64,000 bases of DNA from Gluconobacter wancherniae NBRC 103581 (GTDB lineage: Bacteria > Pseudomonadota > Alphaproteobacteria > Acetobacterales > Acetobacteraceae): contig NZ_BJUZ01000001.1 in NCBI RefSeq assembly GCF_007988885.1, positions 806,001-870,000 of the forward strand, given 5' to 3'. Every line of letters begins with the position of its first letter. Positions within the stretch are counted from its first letter, which is position 1. Positions 25,536 to 34,640 of the stretch are shown one piece after another. Made by a program: the position numbers and the translations under genes. The notes under the pieces are model-generated. The model was not told the origin of the DNA and made no database searches. It saw only the letters and a program-made list of their open reading frames with translations.

Positions 25536-26984
25536 TCAAGCCCCACCGACGCCGTGACCGACCATTGTCATGGGATCGGCAAGCCGATCAAAGGTCTGAT
25601 CATCAATGTAACCGCTCTTCAGAGCAGCGTCTCTAAGTGTTAGATCATGCTCCATCGCCATATGGGCAATGGCAGAAGCTTTGTCGTATCCGATGTCAGG
25701 ACTAAGTGCTGTCACTAACATGACTGATCGCGAGACCATTTCACGGATACGTTTCCGATTAAGTTCTGTACCTTCGACAGAATACTGATGGAATTTCTGA
25801 CAACCATCAGATAAAATACGGATTGCATGCAGTACGTTATTGATAACGATCGGCCGCATGGCGTTGAGTTCGAAATTGCCCTGACTGCCGGCGAATGCGA
25901 CAGCGGTATCGTCACCGATGACCTGGATCGCGATCATGACGAGTGCCTCGCATTGGGTTGGATTGACCTTACCCGGCATGATCGATGACCCAGGTTCATT
26001 TTCTGGCAGGTGCAATTCACCAAACCCGCATCGTGGCCCGGAAGCCAGCCAGCGCATGTCGTTGGCGATCTTCATGAGCGCTACGGCCACTCCTCGTAAG
26101 GCTGCGCTCATGCGAACCATGGCATCTAAAGTACCTTGGGCGGCAAATTTGTTCGGTGCGGTAACATATGGCTTGCCCGTTAGTTGAGCTATGGCATTTG
26201 CCATATCCACACTGAAACCTTTAGGTGCATTCAGGCCGGTTCCCACGGCTGTTCCACCAATCGCTAGCTCGAATAGCCCTGTGCGTACCAGTTTCAGATT
26301 TGCGATGGTCTCTCGGATCTGGTGAGCATAGCCGGACCACTCCTGCCCAACCGTTAGAGGTACGGCGTCTTCGAGATGCGTGCGCCCGATCTTGACAACA
26401 TCCATCCAGAGCTCTGCTTTCCTCTCGATGGTGGTGGCCAGAGCATCAAGCTCCGGAAGCAGCCGGTCATCAAGGAGTGTCAGCGTCGCAATATGCATTG
26501 CTGTCGGGAAACTGTCGTTGCTCGACATGCCCATGTTGACATCGTCGTTTGGGTGAACGGGATTTTTGCTACCGAGTGTACCCCCTAGAAGCTGAATCGC
26601 GCGGTTGGAAACCACTTCGTTGATGTTCATGTTGCTCTGCGTCCCCGATCCAGTCTGCCAGACAAAGAGCGGGAAATGAGCATCCAGTTTGCCAACAATG
26701 ACCTCATCACATGCTTGAATAATTGCACATGCTTTGAGAGCGGTCAGGCGACCACCTGTCGCGTTGACCTGTGCTGCAGCTTTTTTGACAATCCCATAGG
26801 CATGATACACTTCCTTTGGCATCCGGTCGTCACCAATAGAAAAATGCTCAAGACTGCGCTGCGTCTGGGCGCCCCAGTAGCGGTCGGCTGGGACGCCGAT
26901 CTGCCCCATGGAGTCTGTTTCGATACGTGTTCCGGAAACGTTGAGACCGATCGGGATGTCATGCAGATGAAGTGGGAGAGCCAT
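25536..26984 (-). CDS. fumC: Class II fumarate hydratase
   Basis: A 482-residue FumC-type enzyme interconverting fumarate and malate. The fumarase/aspartase signature GSSIMPGKVNP is present, together with GSGTQSNMN, the HPNDDVNMGMSSND segment and KIGRTHLEDAVPLTVGQEW. About 25 residues precede the usual family start (DSMGQIGVPADRYWGAQTQRS); the ATG at 26984 lies 3 bases after the malic-enzyme stop, which supports this start. It is the second gene of a two-gene operon with malic enzyme, suggesting a fumarate-malate-pyruvate route under the divergent LysR regulator. Confidence 0.93.
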   Translation of the reverse strand: MALPLHLHDIPIGLNVSGTRIETDSMGQIGVPADRYWGAQTQRSLEHFSIGDDRMPKEVYHAYGIVKKAAAQVNATGGRLTALKACAIIQACDEVIVGKLDAHFPLFVWQTGSGTQSNMNINEVVSNRAIQLLGGTLGSKNPVHPNDDVNMGMSSNDSFPTAMHIATLTLLDDRLLPELDALATTIERKAELWMDVVKIGRTHLEDAVPLTVGQEWSGYAHQIRETIANLKLVRTGLFELAIGGTAVGTGLNAPKGFSVDMANAIAQLTGKPYVTAPNKFAAQGTLDAMVRMSAALRGVAVALMKIANDMRWLASGPRCGFGELHLPENEPGSSIMPGKVNPTQCEALVMIAIQVIGDDTAVAFAGSQGNFELNAMRPIVINNVLHAIRILSDGCQKFHQYSVEGTELNRKRIREMVSRSVMLVTALSPDIGYDKASAIAHMAMEHDLTLRDAALKSGYIDDQTFDRLADPMTMVGHGVGGA

Positions 26985-26987
26985 GGA

Positions 26988-28628
26988 TCAGCTCTTCTCT
27001 AACGTGGAGTATTCGGGACGGTAGAGCTTAGCTTCAATCCAGTCCACGATGTCCACGGGTTCAGGGACCTGCGCCAGGCCCGATTTGAAGATTTGACGCG
27101 CGACTTTGATGGCTGTGTTGATCTCCACGCGTAGGACATCTTTTTGTGGTGGAAAAAGCAGGCCGTGGGCACGTTGCTCCATTGTGACTTGCTCAGCGGT
27201 CGCCTTGGCAGCTTCGAGGAAAACCTCGTCGGTGATGCGTCGTGCCTGTGTTGCCCAAACAGCCAGTGCCACGGCGGGGAAGATGTAAAAATTATTGGCC
27301 TGCCCGGGGGTAAGCGTTTTGCCATTCAGCGTGACATCATCGAACTGGACACCGGCGGCGAAAAGAGCACGGCCGTCCGTCCAGAGATAGGCCTGCTCGG
27401 CGGTGCATTCCGCTTTGTCGGTAGGATTGGATAGCGCGAAAATAACGGGTTTATCGTTGATGCTCGCCATGGTGCGAACGACTTCTTCGGTGAAGCCCCC
27501 CGCGTGGGTACTCACGCCGATCAGGACAGTGGGCTTGATTGTTCTGACAGCTTCCGCAAGGTCTTTCGTCGCTGCATGGGAGTGGGCGAACACTTTTTGC
27601 GATGGATTAAGATCCTGCCGCGAGGGTTCGATCAGGCCATTGATATCCATCATGGAGATGCGGGCGCGGGCATCAGTTTCAGAAAGGCCTTCGTCTTGTA
27701 GTGCACTCACGATCATATTCGCGATACCGACCCCGGCAGAGCCTGCGCCGTAGAACAGGATGCGCTGTTCTTGTAGCGCCTCACCCTTGATCGATAGGGC
27801 GGTGTCGAGGCCTGCGATCGTAATGGCCGCAGTCCCTTGAATGTCGTCATTATAGCAGAGGATTTTGTCGCGATATCGCGCCAGTAGCCGGATGGCATCG
27901 TCCCCTTTCCAATCCTCGAAATGTAGGCAGCAACGGGGATAAAGCTCTTGCACAGCTGAGACGAGTTCATCGACGAATGAGTCGAGTTCGTCTGAGGATG
28001 GTGGTGCCTGACGCAAGCCGAGATAGAGCGGATCGTCAATCAACTCCTGGTTGGTTGTACCGATATCCAGCAACATTGGCATCAGGCCCTGAGGAGGGAT
28101 GGCGGCGCAGGCCGTATAGAGTTGCAGTTTTCCCACCGGAATGCCCATGCCATTGGCCCCGATATCTCCGAGCCCCAGAATACGGCCGCCGGAACTGACA
28201 CAAATGAAGCGCACATCTTTTTCCGGCCAATTGGCGAGCACTTCTTTCACGTGACCTTTGTGACGCAACGAAAGGTACATGCCTTGTGGTCTCTCGAAGA
28301 GACGGCTGTACTGAAGGCAGGCATCAGCAATTGTCGGGTCGTAAACAATGGGAAGAAAGCGTTTTGGATCTGACATCACAACTTTGAAAAACAGTGTCTC
28401 GTTACGCTGTGACAATCCGTTCAGATGCAGAAAGCGTTCGAGGTCGTTGCTCTTGCTGTCAAGTTGCCACAGGACGCGCTCCATTTGCCGATCAAGAGTT
28501 TCAACGGCGTCGGGCAAGAGGCCGAGCGTACCATTTCTGCGTCGCTCCTCATTCGTGAAGGCGGTTTCGCGGTTGTGAACCGCATCCAGAAGGGGAGGGA
28601 GTGAAGATACAGTGCGTTCGGACGTCAT
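26988..28628 (-). CDS. maeA: NAD(P)-dependent malic enzyme (oxaloacetate-decarboxylating type)
   Basis: A 546-residue malic enzyme of the long MaeA/SfcA kind converting malate to pyruvate and CO2. Seen are SSGGRILGLGDIGANGMGIPVGK, the catalytic and metal-site region FEDWKGDDA...CYNDDIQGTAA, and the nucleotide-binding FYGAGSAGVGIANMI. The start at 28628 has GGAG six bases upstream; an ATG four codons earlier (28640) has no ribosome site. It is followed by fumC after 3 bases. It starts divergently from a LysR-type gene, which is the likely regulator of the pair. Confidence 0.9.
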   Translation of the reverse strand: MTSERTVSSLPPLLDAVHNRETAFTNEERRRNGTLGLLPDAVETLDRQMERVLWQLDSKSNDLERFLHLNGLSQRNETLFFKVVMSDPKRFLPIVYDPTIADACLQYSRLFERPQGMYLSLRHKGHVKEVLANWPEKDVRFICVSSGGRILGLGDIGANGMGIPVGKLQLYTACAAIPPQGLMPMLLDIGTTNQELIDDPLYLGLRQAPPSSDELDSFVDELVSAVQELYPRCCLHFEDWKGDDAIRLLARYRDKILCYNDDIQGTAAITIAGLDTALSIKGEALQEQRILFYGAGSAGVGIANMIVSALQDEGLSETDARARISMMDINGLIEPSRQDLNPSQKVFAHSHAATKDLAEAVRTIKPTVLIGVSTHAGGFTEEVVRTMASINDKPVIFALSNPTDKAECTAEQAYLWTDGRALFAAGVQFDDVTLNGKTLTPGQANNFYIFPAVALAVWATQARRITDEVFLEAAKATAEQVTMEQRAHGLLFPPQKDVLRVEINTAIKVARQIFKSGLAQVPEPVDIVDWIEAKLYRPEYSTLEKS

Positions 28629-28734
28629 GTCTGTCTCCATTTATTGTTAAACATACAATGAATGTGCGTTTAACGCGCTGGTAGTCGCATAAAAGGCATT
28701 GTATCTGTGTCTAAAATGCAAAGATGGCCCCTTC

Positions 28735-29640
28735 ATGCACGATGACGCCGGTGACCTGAGATTTTTCGTACTCCTCGTGGAAGCGGGAAATCTGACCGCA
28801 GTCGCACGTCAACTCAACGTTTCGGCAGGAGCTTCTAGTCGAAGACTGGCTCGGATGGAGGAGCGGCTGGGCGTACGTCTCGTCACAAGGACATCGAGGC
28901 GTTTCGACCTGACGGATGAAGGACGGACGTTTTATGAGCGCGCCGTAGATATCATGATTGATATCGAGGCAGCCGAAGCAGAGATTTCTGCAACTCAGAA
29001 GGAGCTTCGTGGTGTCCTGCGGATCGGGGCGCCACTTGAGCTGGGGCGCCGCCGTTTGGCTGATTTTGTCAGCGAATTTGCTGATCGTTTTCCTAAGCTG
29101 CGTGTGCATCTTCTTTTGTCAGACGAAGGACTGGATGTCGTTAACAGTCGCCTTGACTTGGCCATTCGGATTGGAATGCCGAATGAAACGGGGGTTGTTG
29201 CGACGAAAATCATGAGTAGCGAACGGGTGATCTGTGCTTCTCCGGCCTATCTTGAGAGGTTTGGCATGCCTACAACTCCTGCCGAGTTACATCGGCACCG
29301 TTGTATTTGCCTGATGCGCGGGCATGAACTGGGGATGCTCGATCGCTGGAGACTATCTCGTGCGGAAGAAGATCAGATCGTAGAGGTAGCCCCTCATTTA
29401 TCGACGACGAGCGGCGAAGTGGTGCATGACTGGGCCCTCAAAGGTAAAGGCATCGTGTTCAAGGTCTTGTGGGACGTCGGCGACGATTTGCAGCAAGGCA
29501 GGCTAGTACGTCTTTTGCCCGAGTATCAGGGTGAGGCGATCGGATTGTTTGCCACGATGCCTAGCCGACGCAACGTGCCCCTACGCGTTAGAACTTTTCT
29601 CGATAATTTAAGAGATTTTTTGCTTCATCCTCAATCTTGA
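28735..29640 (+). CDS. LysR-type regulator divergent from malic enzyme / fumarase
   Basis: A 301-residue LysR-type transcriptional regulator. The N-terminal winged HTH is plain (DLRFFVLLVEAGNLTAVARQLNVS...SRRLARMEERLGVRLV), and the effector domain follows (LRGVLRIGAPLELGRRRL to the end). Its variant HTH (SAGASSRRLARME) is of the DsdC/PA-type group often seen next to dicarboxylate metabolism genes. The start is set at MHDDAGDLRF (28735); a frame-open extension upstream lacks family similarity. The 106-base spacer to the malic-enzyme start probably contains the shared operator, though no LysR box was pinned down. Confidence 0.85.
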   Translation: MHDDAGDLRFFVLLVEAGNLTAVARQLNVSAGASSRRLARMEERLGVRLVTRTSRRFDLTDEGRTFYERAVDIMIDIEAAEAEISATQKELRGVLRIGAPLELGRRRLADFVSEFADRFPKLRVHLLLSDEGLDVVNSRLDLAIRIGMPNETGVVATKIMSSERVICASPAYLERFGMPTTPAELHRHRCICLMRGHELGMLDRWRLSRAEEDQIVEVAPHLSTTSGEVVHDWALKGKGIVFKVLWDVGDDLQQGRLVRLLPEYQGEAIGLFATMPSRRNVPLRVRTFLDNLRDFLLHPQS

Positions 29641-29739
29641 TTACGAGAGGTAAGCTGAATGCTGACGTCTTGCAGGAATAAAATAGGGAAAAACGAAGGA
29701 CGATCGTTGAACGCTAAAACGCACAACGCCCTTAGGCCC

Positions 29740-29859
29740 AGGCGTCATCACTGATCTGCCCGGCTGCCATGAAGTCGCTGAGTTGCTTTTTAAGTGCTCA
29801 TGGCCGTCGTAATGGAAGCGCTTGTCGTTAGCTTCCTTCCACTTTCGTGCAGATATCAC
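29740..29859 (-). pseudogene. Remnant of an IS481-like transposase C-terminal region
   Basis: On the minus strand the text KWKEANDKRFHYDGHEH runs into LKKQLSDFMAAG if one missing base is restored near 29787. Together these resemble the KRFHYDSHDQL...HL.DFMAAYNF stretch near the end of IS481-type transposases, as recalled. The frame is broken, the rest of the transposase is absent, and no terminal repeats were found, so this is an old scar. It occupies half of the 244-base gap between the LysR gene and the porin gene. The rest of that gap shows nothing recognisable. Confidence 0.55.
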
Positions 29860-29884
29860 ATGATCAAAACACGGGGCTCAATAG

Positions 29885-31306
29885 CTAAAGAACAGCATGG
29901 ATCTTGAGGCCAAGAGCATCAACTTCTGGCTTGTTTTTCTGGAGATTGGTTCTCCAAATATGTTGATAGTCCGGCTGGATCGAAATCCCACGGAAAACAT
30001 GAAAATTGTAAGTTGCTTCGAACGTCATGAGGTGGCTCTGTGGATAATCTGCATTTCCGGGCAGAGATAAACCTTGCCGATACCGGATCCACTGTGATGC
30101 TACCAATTGCGAGCTCGCAAACGTTTCTGACCACTCCACGCCTATTGTATCCTGCGGTCGGCTGGCGATCAGGCCTCTATCTACAAACCCGGCATAAACC
30201 TGATACGTGTAGGGGCTGTTATTGCCTTGGCTTTTTGTGAAACCGGCAATTGCGTAAAGGCCCTGCAGAGGACCATTCCCATTGCGGATCAGCATTTGGT
30301 CTGCCTGAAGCCATATTTGTGTTTTCCCGTTGGTCCAACGATAGGGCATGCCTGTTCTCGCAGCTGGCTGTGATGCCATATCGTAATAGACGTCTCTGTA
30401 ATTCGAAGAATCATACGCAACGCCAAACTTGTAATGCCCCACCAGATTGTTCTTCCCGAAAGATGGAATGAGGCCAATTTCAACGGGAATATAGATGCCG
30501 GTATAAAGCTCCGTACCCATCCTGAAACCGGTACGGTCGTATTTGTTGGTATTCAGATACGGATTGACACCATATAAACCGGCTTGGGTATAAACGCCAT
30601 GTAAAGGCCAGTAACGCACTCTTGTTCCCCATGTGGATCCTGGGTACGTCGCATATCCGGACGCTCCGCGGGTGAGGGACTTTGGAATCCCGCAGTTTGA
30701 TTTATTCATAAATGTGCAGAACAAGGGCGAATTGGCAAAATCGATATTGACTGGCATCTTGCCTAAGGCAATCTGAACCCGGTTCTTGTACAGGTCCTGC
30801 GTTCCATAAACGTATACCAGATGAACGCCGACATTGCCGCCGCCACCATAAATTTCCTGAAAGCCATTAAGGGATCTTTCCCCCATATCCGATGCTAAAT
30901 TATGGCCCGCGCGGTTGACCAACACAGCATGTGTTTTGAAGCCTTTCCAACCAATGAGCTTTTCCCAGTCCAGATCCAGTTCGACCCCGATTTGATGGGC
31001 GTACCCGGCATCACCCCCATGACCGGCATTCAGAGCGATGGCACTTTCGCTCGTATAATCTACAACGATTCCAATCCCCTTTTTGTTAAGGCGTTTAACC
31101 AGTCTGCTCCACGGATTGAGCATGTTTTCTACTGGCGGCGTAAAAGGCGTATTGGCGTAGGACGTTGGAGTATCCAGCGCGAAGAGAGGGGCTGTTTCGG
31201 AAATAGGACCACGATACTGAGCGTGGGCTGTGTGGGTGCACAGCCAGCCCGTCGAGAGAACACCGAGGGCAATAAGCCACCGACGAAAAAATAGGGAATA
31301 CATCAT
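29885..31306 (-). CDS. OprB-type carbohydrate-selective outer-membrane porin
   Basis: A 473-residue outer-membrane beta-barrel of the OprB family, which passes sugars and related small molecules. The start at 31306 (MMYSLFFRRWLIALGVLSTGWLCTHTAHA) gives a signal peptide; the open frame extends further upstream without it. Mature text such as GIGIVVDYTSESAIALNAG, LGKMPVNIDFANSPLFCTFMN and TYNFHVFRGISIQPDYQHIW near the end is typical of OprB. It is the last gene of a minus-strand set with a hydroxyacid dehydrogenase, hydratase, MFS carrier and Gfo/Idh oxidoreductase, and may provide outer-membrane entry for their substrate. Confidence 0.85.
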   Translation of the reverse strand: MMYSLFFRRWLIALGVLSTGWLCTHTAHAQYRGPISETAPLFALDTPTSYANTPFTPPVENMLNPWSRLVKRLNKKGIGIVVDYTSESAIALNAGHGGDAGYAHQIGVELDLDWEKLIGWKGFKTHAVLVNRAGHNLASDMGERSLNGFQEIYGGGGNVGVHLVYVYGTQDLYKNRVQIALGKMPVNIDFANSPLFCTFMNKSNCGIPKSLTRGASGYATYPGSTWGTRVRYWPLHGVYTQAGLYGVNPYLNTNKYDRTGFRMGTELYTGIYIPVEIGLIPSFGKNNLVGHYKFGVAYDSSNYRDVYYDMASQPAARTGMPYRWTNGKTQIWLQADQMLIRNGNGPLQGLYAIAGFTKSQGNNSPYTYQVYAGFVDRGLIASRPQDTIGVEWSETFASSQLVASQWIRYRQGLSLPGNADYPQSHLMTFEATYNFHVFRGISIQPDYQHIWRTNLQKNKPEVDALGLKIHAVL

Positions 31307-31371
31307 GGTATTACCTTGGAGCGAAGCATTGTTCTGAGCGAAACAGCGCCTGCTCTTGACCTCCAATCAGG

Positions 31372-32298
31372 TTACTGCACAGGCGTCAGGAGAGGCGTAC
31401 CCGCAAAATGAGCCTTCAGATTGTCGACAACTAACTGTCCCATCTGAAGACGTGTTTCCACTGTAGCGCTGGCGCGGTGAGGCTGTAGAACCACGTTTTT
31501 CATCGTGAGAAGGGCTTCTGGAACTGCCGGCTCGCTTTCGAAAACGTCAAGCGCAGCCTTCCCCAGTTTTCCTTGTGTGAGTAACTCGACCAAAGCCTGC
31601 TCATCCACAACACTCCCTCGGGAAACATTTACGAGCAGACCGGATGGACCGAGGGCTTCCATGATATCACGGTTAATGAGATGTCGGGACTGTGCACCAC
31701 CAGAAGCTGAAATCACCAGAATATCGCTCTGTGCAGCGAGCGCGCGGAGCTCGGGAACAAAAGGGATGCCTGGCAACGTCAGATCGCGGCGGGAATAATA
31801 GGAAACGGGCATGTCAAAGCCACGCGCACGCTTGGCAATAGCTTGTCCAACCTGCCCCATGCCGACAATTCCCAGTTTCTGTCCTGTGACCTTATGTGCA
31901 AGCGGAAGCTGACCCACGCCCCATTGGTGGTTCCGGACGAACTGGTCTCCTGGAACCAGATCGCGCATTCCCGCCAACATGAGTGCCATGGCGAGATCTG
32001 CGACGTCATCCGTCAGGACGTTCAAGGTTGTCGTTACGGAGATGCCGCGTCGTGCTGCTTCTTTCAGATCAACGGCATCTGTTCCCACACCATTGATGGC
32101 AATAATTTCAAGGTTCGTCAAAGCCTTCATGAGCGTTGCTGGAACACCGGTACCGCCGCCTGTAGCAACCCCTCGAATACGCGAGGCAACATTAGCGGGC
32201 AGAACTGATCCATCATAACGATGAACGATATAAGCCGTATCGAGAAAATTTTCTATTTCAGGCATCATGGGTTCTACAAGAAGCAATTCCGGTTTCAT
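31372..32298 (-). CDS. D-2-hydroxyacid dehydrogenase (glyoxylate/hydroxypyruvate/2-ketoacid reductase type)
   Basis: A 308-residue NAD(P)-dependent reductase. The Rossmann motif is GIVGMGQVGQAIAKRARGF, followed by SYYSRR, which suggests NADPH use because arginines follow the second strand. The catalytic residues appear in NVSRGSVVDEQALVELL (Arg), ALDVFESEP (Glu) and LQPHRASAT (His). It is close in type to hydroxypyruvate/glyoxylate reductases and the 2-ketogluconate reductases of acetic acid bacteria; the exact 2-keto acid is not known. It lies 65 bases upstream of the porin and 28 bases downstream of the hydratase-like gene in the same direction. Confidence 0.85.
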   Translation of the reverse strand: MKPELLLVEPMMPEIENFLDTAYIVHRYDGSVLPANVASRIRGVATGGGTGVPATLMKALTNLEIIAINGVGTDAVDLKEAARRGISVTTTLNVLTDDVADLAMALMLAGMRDLVPGDQFVRNHQWGVGQLPLAHKVTGQKLGIVGMGQVGQAIAKRARGFDMPVSYYSRRDLTLPGIPFVPELRALAAQSDILVISASGGAQSRHLINRDIMEALGPSGLLVNVSRGSVVDEQALVELLTQGKLGKAALDVFESEPAVPEALLTMKNVVLQPHRASATVETRLQMGQLVVDNLKAHFAGTPLLTPVQ

Positions 32299-32326
32299 GA
32301 CCGCAAAAACCTTTCATCAGTTCATT

Positions 32327-33118
32327 TCAAGGAAGTGTGACGGATACTTGTGCTAATGGGCCAATCTGGACTTCTGCGACCGTGCCTGCAGAAACGAATT
32401 CAGTTCCAGTCATGGAGCCTGTGGTTACGACAGTCCCTGCCTGTATGGGGAAACCTCTCTTGGCAGCATGATTGGCAAGCCAGACAAGAAGACGCATCGG
32501 ATCACCAGCGGAATTTCCCCCCACGTGATCAATGACCGTTTTACCATTCAAAATAAGACGGACCGGTTCATCAACGGGTACCAGGCGTTGCCAGTCTGTC
32601 AGGGGCGCTCCGTAAATAAGAGCCCCGTGGTTTCCCTGATCTGCCAGATGGGTCAGGCCCGACTGGGATCCGGGTTTACAGAAACGGGTATCGAAAATCT
32701 CAATTGCTGCGTGTGCGCTTATAATGGATTTACGAATATCTTGTTCTGTCCAAGGTGTGGAGCGCAGCGGCAGAGATGCACCAAAAATATAAACAATCTC
32801 AGCTTCAATACCATAGAAACGGCACAAACCCGCGGGGAGTTTAGTATTTCCCGAGAAGATTGTTTTCTGGTGTAAAGGGGCACAGAACGGCTCGCTGTCC
32901 GGCGTGGGGGCGCCAACCTTCCATCCTTGGATTGATCCTAAAGATGAAATCAAAGCATTTGCTACCCGATCCTGTACCGCGTACGCGTCTTCTACATTTT
33001 GGGGGGCGCGGGATGCTTGGAGCTGTTGCAGGCAATGTCCGTTTTTGCGTGCACCCAAAAGGAGTTCTGAATACTCCACCAAAGTATCTGATAATGGGGA
33101 AGAAAAGTCAGTTTCCAT
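32327..33118 (-). CDS. 2-keto-4-pentenoate hydratase / FAH-fold family protein
   Basis: A 263-residue protein of the MhpD/fumarylacetoacetate-hydrolase fold, a group of hydratases and decarboxylases acting on 2-keto acids. Seen are GWKVGAPTPD, FYGIEAEIVYIFGASLPLRS (metal ligands EAE), IEIFDTRF, DQGNHGALIYG and VTTGSMTGTEFVSAG. The start at 33118 has GAGG five bases upstream; earlier in-frame ATGs at 33133 and 33169 have no ribosome site. Its place between a 2-hydroxyacid dehydrogenase and an MFS carrier suggests a role in breaking down a sugar-acid or aromatic-derived 2-keto acid; the substrate is unknown. Confidence 0.78.
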   Translation of the reverse strand: METDFSSPLSDTLVEYSELLLGARKNGHCLQQLQASRAPQNVEDAYAVQDRVANALISSLGSIQGWKVGAPTPDSEPFCAPLHQKTIFSGNTKLPAGLCRFYGIEAEIVYIFGASLPLRSTPWTEQDIRKSIISAHAAIEIFDTRFCKPGSQSGLTHLADQGNHGALIYGAPLTDWQRLVPVDEPVRLILNGKTVIDHVGGNSAGDPMRLLVWLANHAAKRGFPIQAGTVVTTGSMTGTEFVSAGTVAEVQIGPLAQVSVTLP

Positions 33119-33224
33119 CTTAACCTCAGACATAAATAAATGATGATGCGTCGGGAAATTCCGTTGCATTTTGGGCGAATATCAAAAGGAAATGGCCAGA
33201 AATAATGTAGAAATAAGGGAATTT

Positions 33225-34640
33225 TTAGAATACGTCGTTCTGAGACATGAGGTCTCTTCCTTTTGTTTCTGGAATGAAGAACGTTGCCAGTACAGCCAAT
33301 CCAGCGAGAAAGATCACATAGGTTGCTAGTGGTATCCATGCGAACTTCCCACTTGTCACCCCCCCAATATTGAAGCGAGCAAACATCGCGATCAGGAACT
33401 GGCCGACCATGGGGGAGACGCCGCCTGCAATTACGGACGAAAACTCACGTGTGAACGAAACGGCAGTGTAACGATGCCGTACCCCGAACATCTCGGGCAG
33501 GAAAGCGCCTTGCGTACCAAACATTCCCCAGGTTGCCACGCCTAGAGCCAGAGAGAGCGCAATCATCGAAAGAACCGGATTTCCCTGACTAAAAACATAC
33601 CAGACAGGAATGGCGGTGACAGCCTGCAGGATGGCAAATGCACGATATACTCGGACACGTCCGTAGCGATCACTTAGCCATCCAGCTCCCGGAATGGTAA
33701 CGGCCCCGACGAACGCTGCGCCGATCAAGGCGAGGGTACCCCATTGGCTACTCATGCCAACCGTATGAACCAGATAGCTAATCGACAGCACTTGATAGAT
33801 GGACGAACCGCCATTTTCGGCCATACGTAGGCCAAGACCGGCCGTTATGGGGCGCCATGATGTCGTCAGGACTTCCCGGATTGGCATGACCTCTTCATGC
33901 TCTTCCTCTTCTTTTAGCTTTGCAAAAGCTGGGGATTCCTTCAGATTCAGCCGCATATAGAGAGCGATGACGAGAAGAAATGCACTTCCGAGAAATGGTG
34001 CACGCCATATCCAGGTTTCTGCAATATTTGGTACGCCAGTAAGCATGCCAAAATAGATCAAGCCAGCTGCGACCGTTCCCATCTGGATCCCGAGAAAGGG
34101 AAGGGCAGCAAAGTATCCACGGCGCTCTTTCGGAGCAGATTCCGTCATCATGACGGCCGCGCCGGCTTGTTCGGCACCTGCGCCAAAGCCTTGTAAAATG
34201 CGCATTAAGACGAGCAGAAGAGGTGCTGCAATGCCAATTGTCGCATAAGAGGGAATGAGGCCGATAGCAGCGCTCGACAATCCCATGAGCGTTACGGTCA
34301 GGAGTAGGACTTTTTTGCGTCCATGACGGTCCCCCAGACGACCGAAAAATATGCCGCCGATTGGACGGACAGCAAACCCAATGAAATAGGTTGCGAAACT
34401 TCCAACCAGTCCCATGCCCGGAATGCTGCTTGGGAAGAAAAGAGGCCCAAACACCAGAGCGGACGCCAGACTGTAGAGCGCGAAATCGTAATACTCCATT
34501 GCGCTTCCGACAGAGCATGTCCAGGCAGCGCGGCGTAATTCTTCAGGCGCCATTTCAGGGCGCTGCGACAATGCTTCAGTCATAGCCAGAGGCCGCTCCT
34601 GATCTAGGGGAAGAGACGTCGTCATCGTGGTTGCGCTCAT
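33225..34640 (-). CDS. MFS transporter, metabolite:H+ symporter (MHS) type
   Basis: A 471-residue MFS carrier with about 12 membrane segments. The early text GSAMEYYDFALYSLASALVFGPLFFP and GRLGDRHGRKKVLLLTV is that of the MHS branch (ShiA, KgtP, CitA relatives), which takes up organic acids with protons. The central loop is charged (KLKEEEEHEEVMP). The start overlaps the stop of the Gfo/Idh gene by four bases. Given its neighbours it probably imports the acid that the oxidoreductase, hydratase and dehydrogenase process; the substrate cannot be read from the sequence. Confidence 0.85.
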   Translation of the reverse strand: MSATTMTTSLPLDQERPLAMTEALSQRPEMAPEELRRAAWTCSVGSAMEYYDFALYSLASALVFGPLFFPSSIPGMGLVGSFATYFIGFAVRPIGGIFFGRLGDRHGRKKVLLLTVTLMGLSSAAIGLIPSYATIGIAAPLLLVLMRILQGFGAGAEQAGAAVMMTESAPKERRGYFAALPFLGIQMGTVAAGLIYFGMLTGVPNIAETWIWRAPFLGSAFLLVIALYMRLNLKESPAFAKLKEEEEHEEVMPIREVLTTSWRPITAGLGLRMAENGGSSIYQVLSISYLVHTVGMSSQWGTLALIGAAFVGAVTIPGAGWLSDRYGRVRVYRAFAILQAVTAIPVWYVFSQGNPVLSMIALSLALGVATWGMFGTQGAFLPEMFGVRHRYTAVSFTREFSSVIAGGVSPMVGQFLIAMFARFNIGGVTSGKFAWIPLATYVIFLAGLAVLATFFIPETKGRDLMSQNDVF

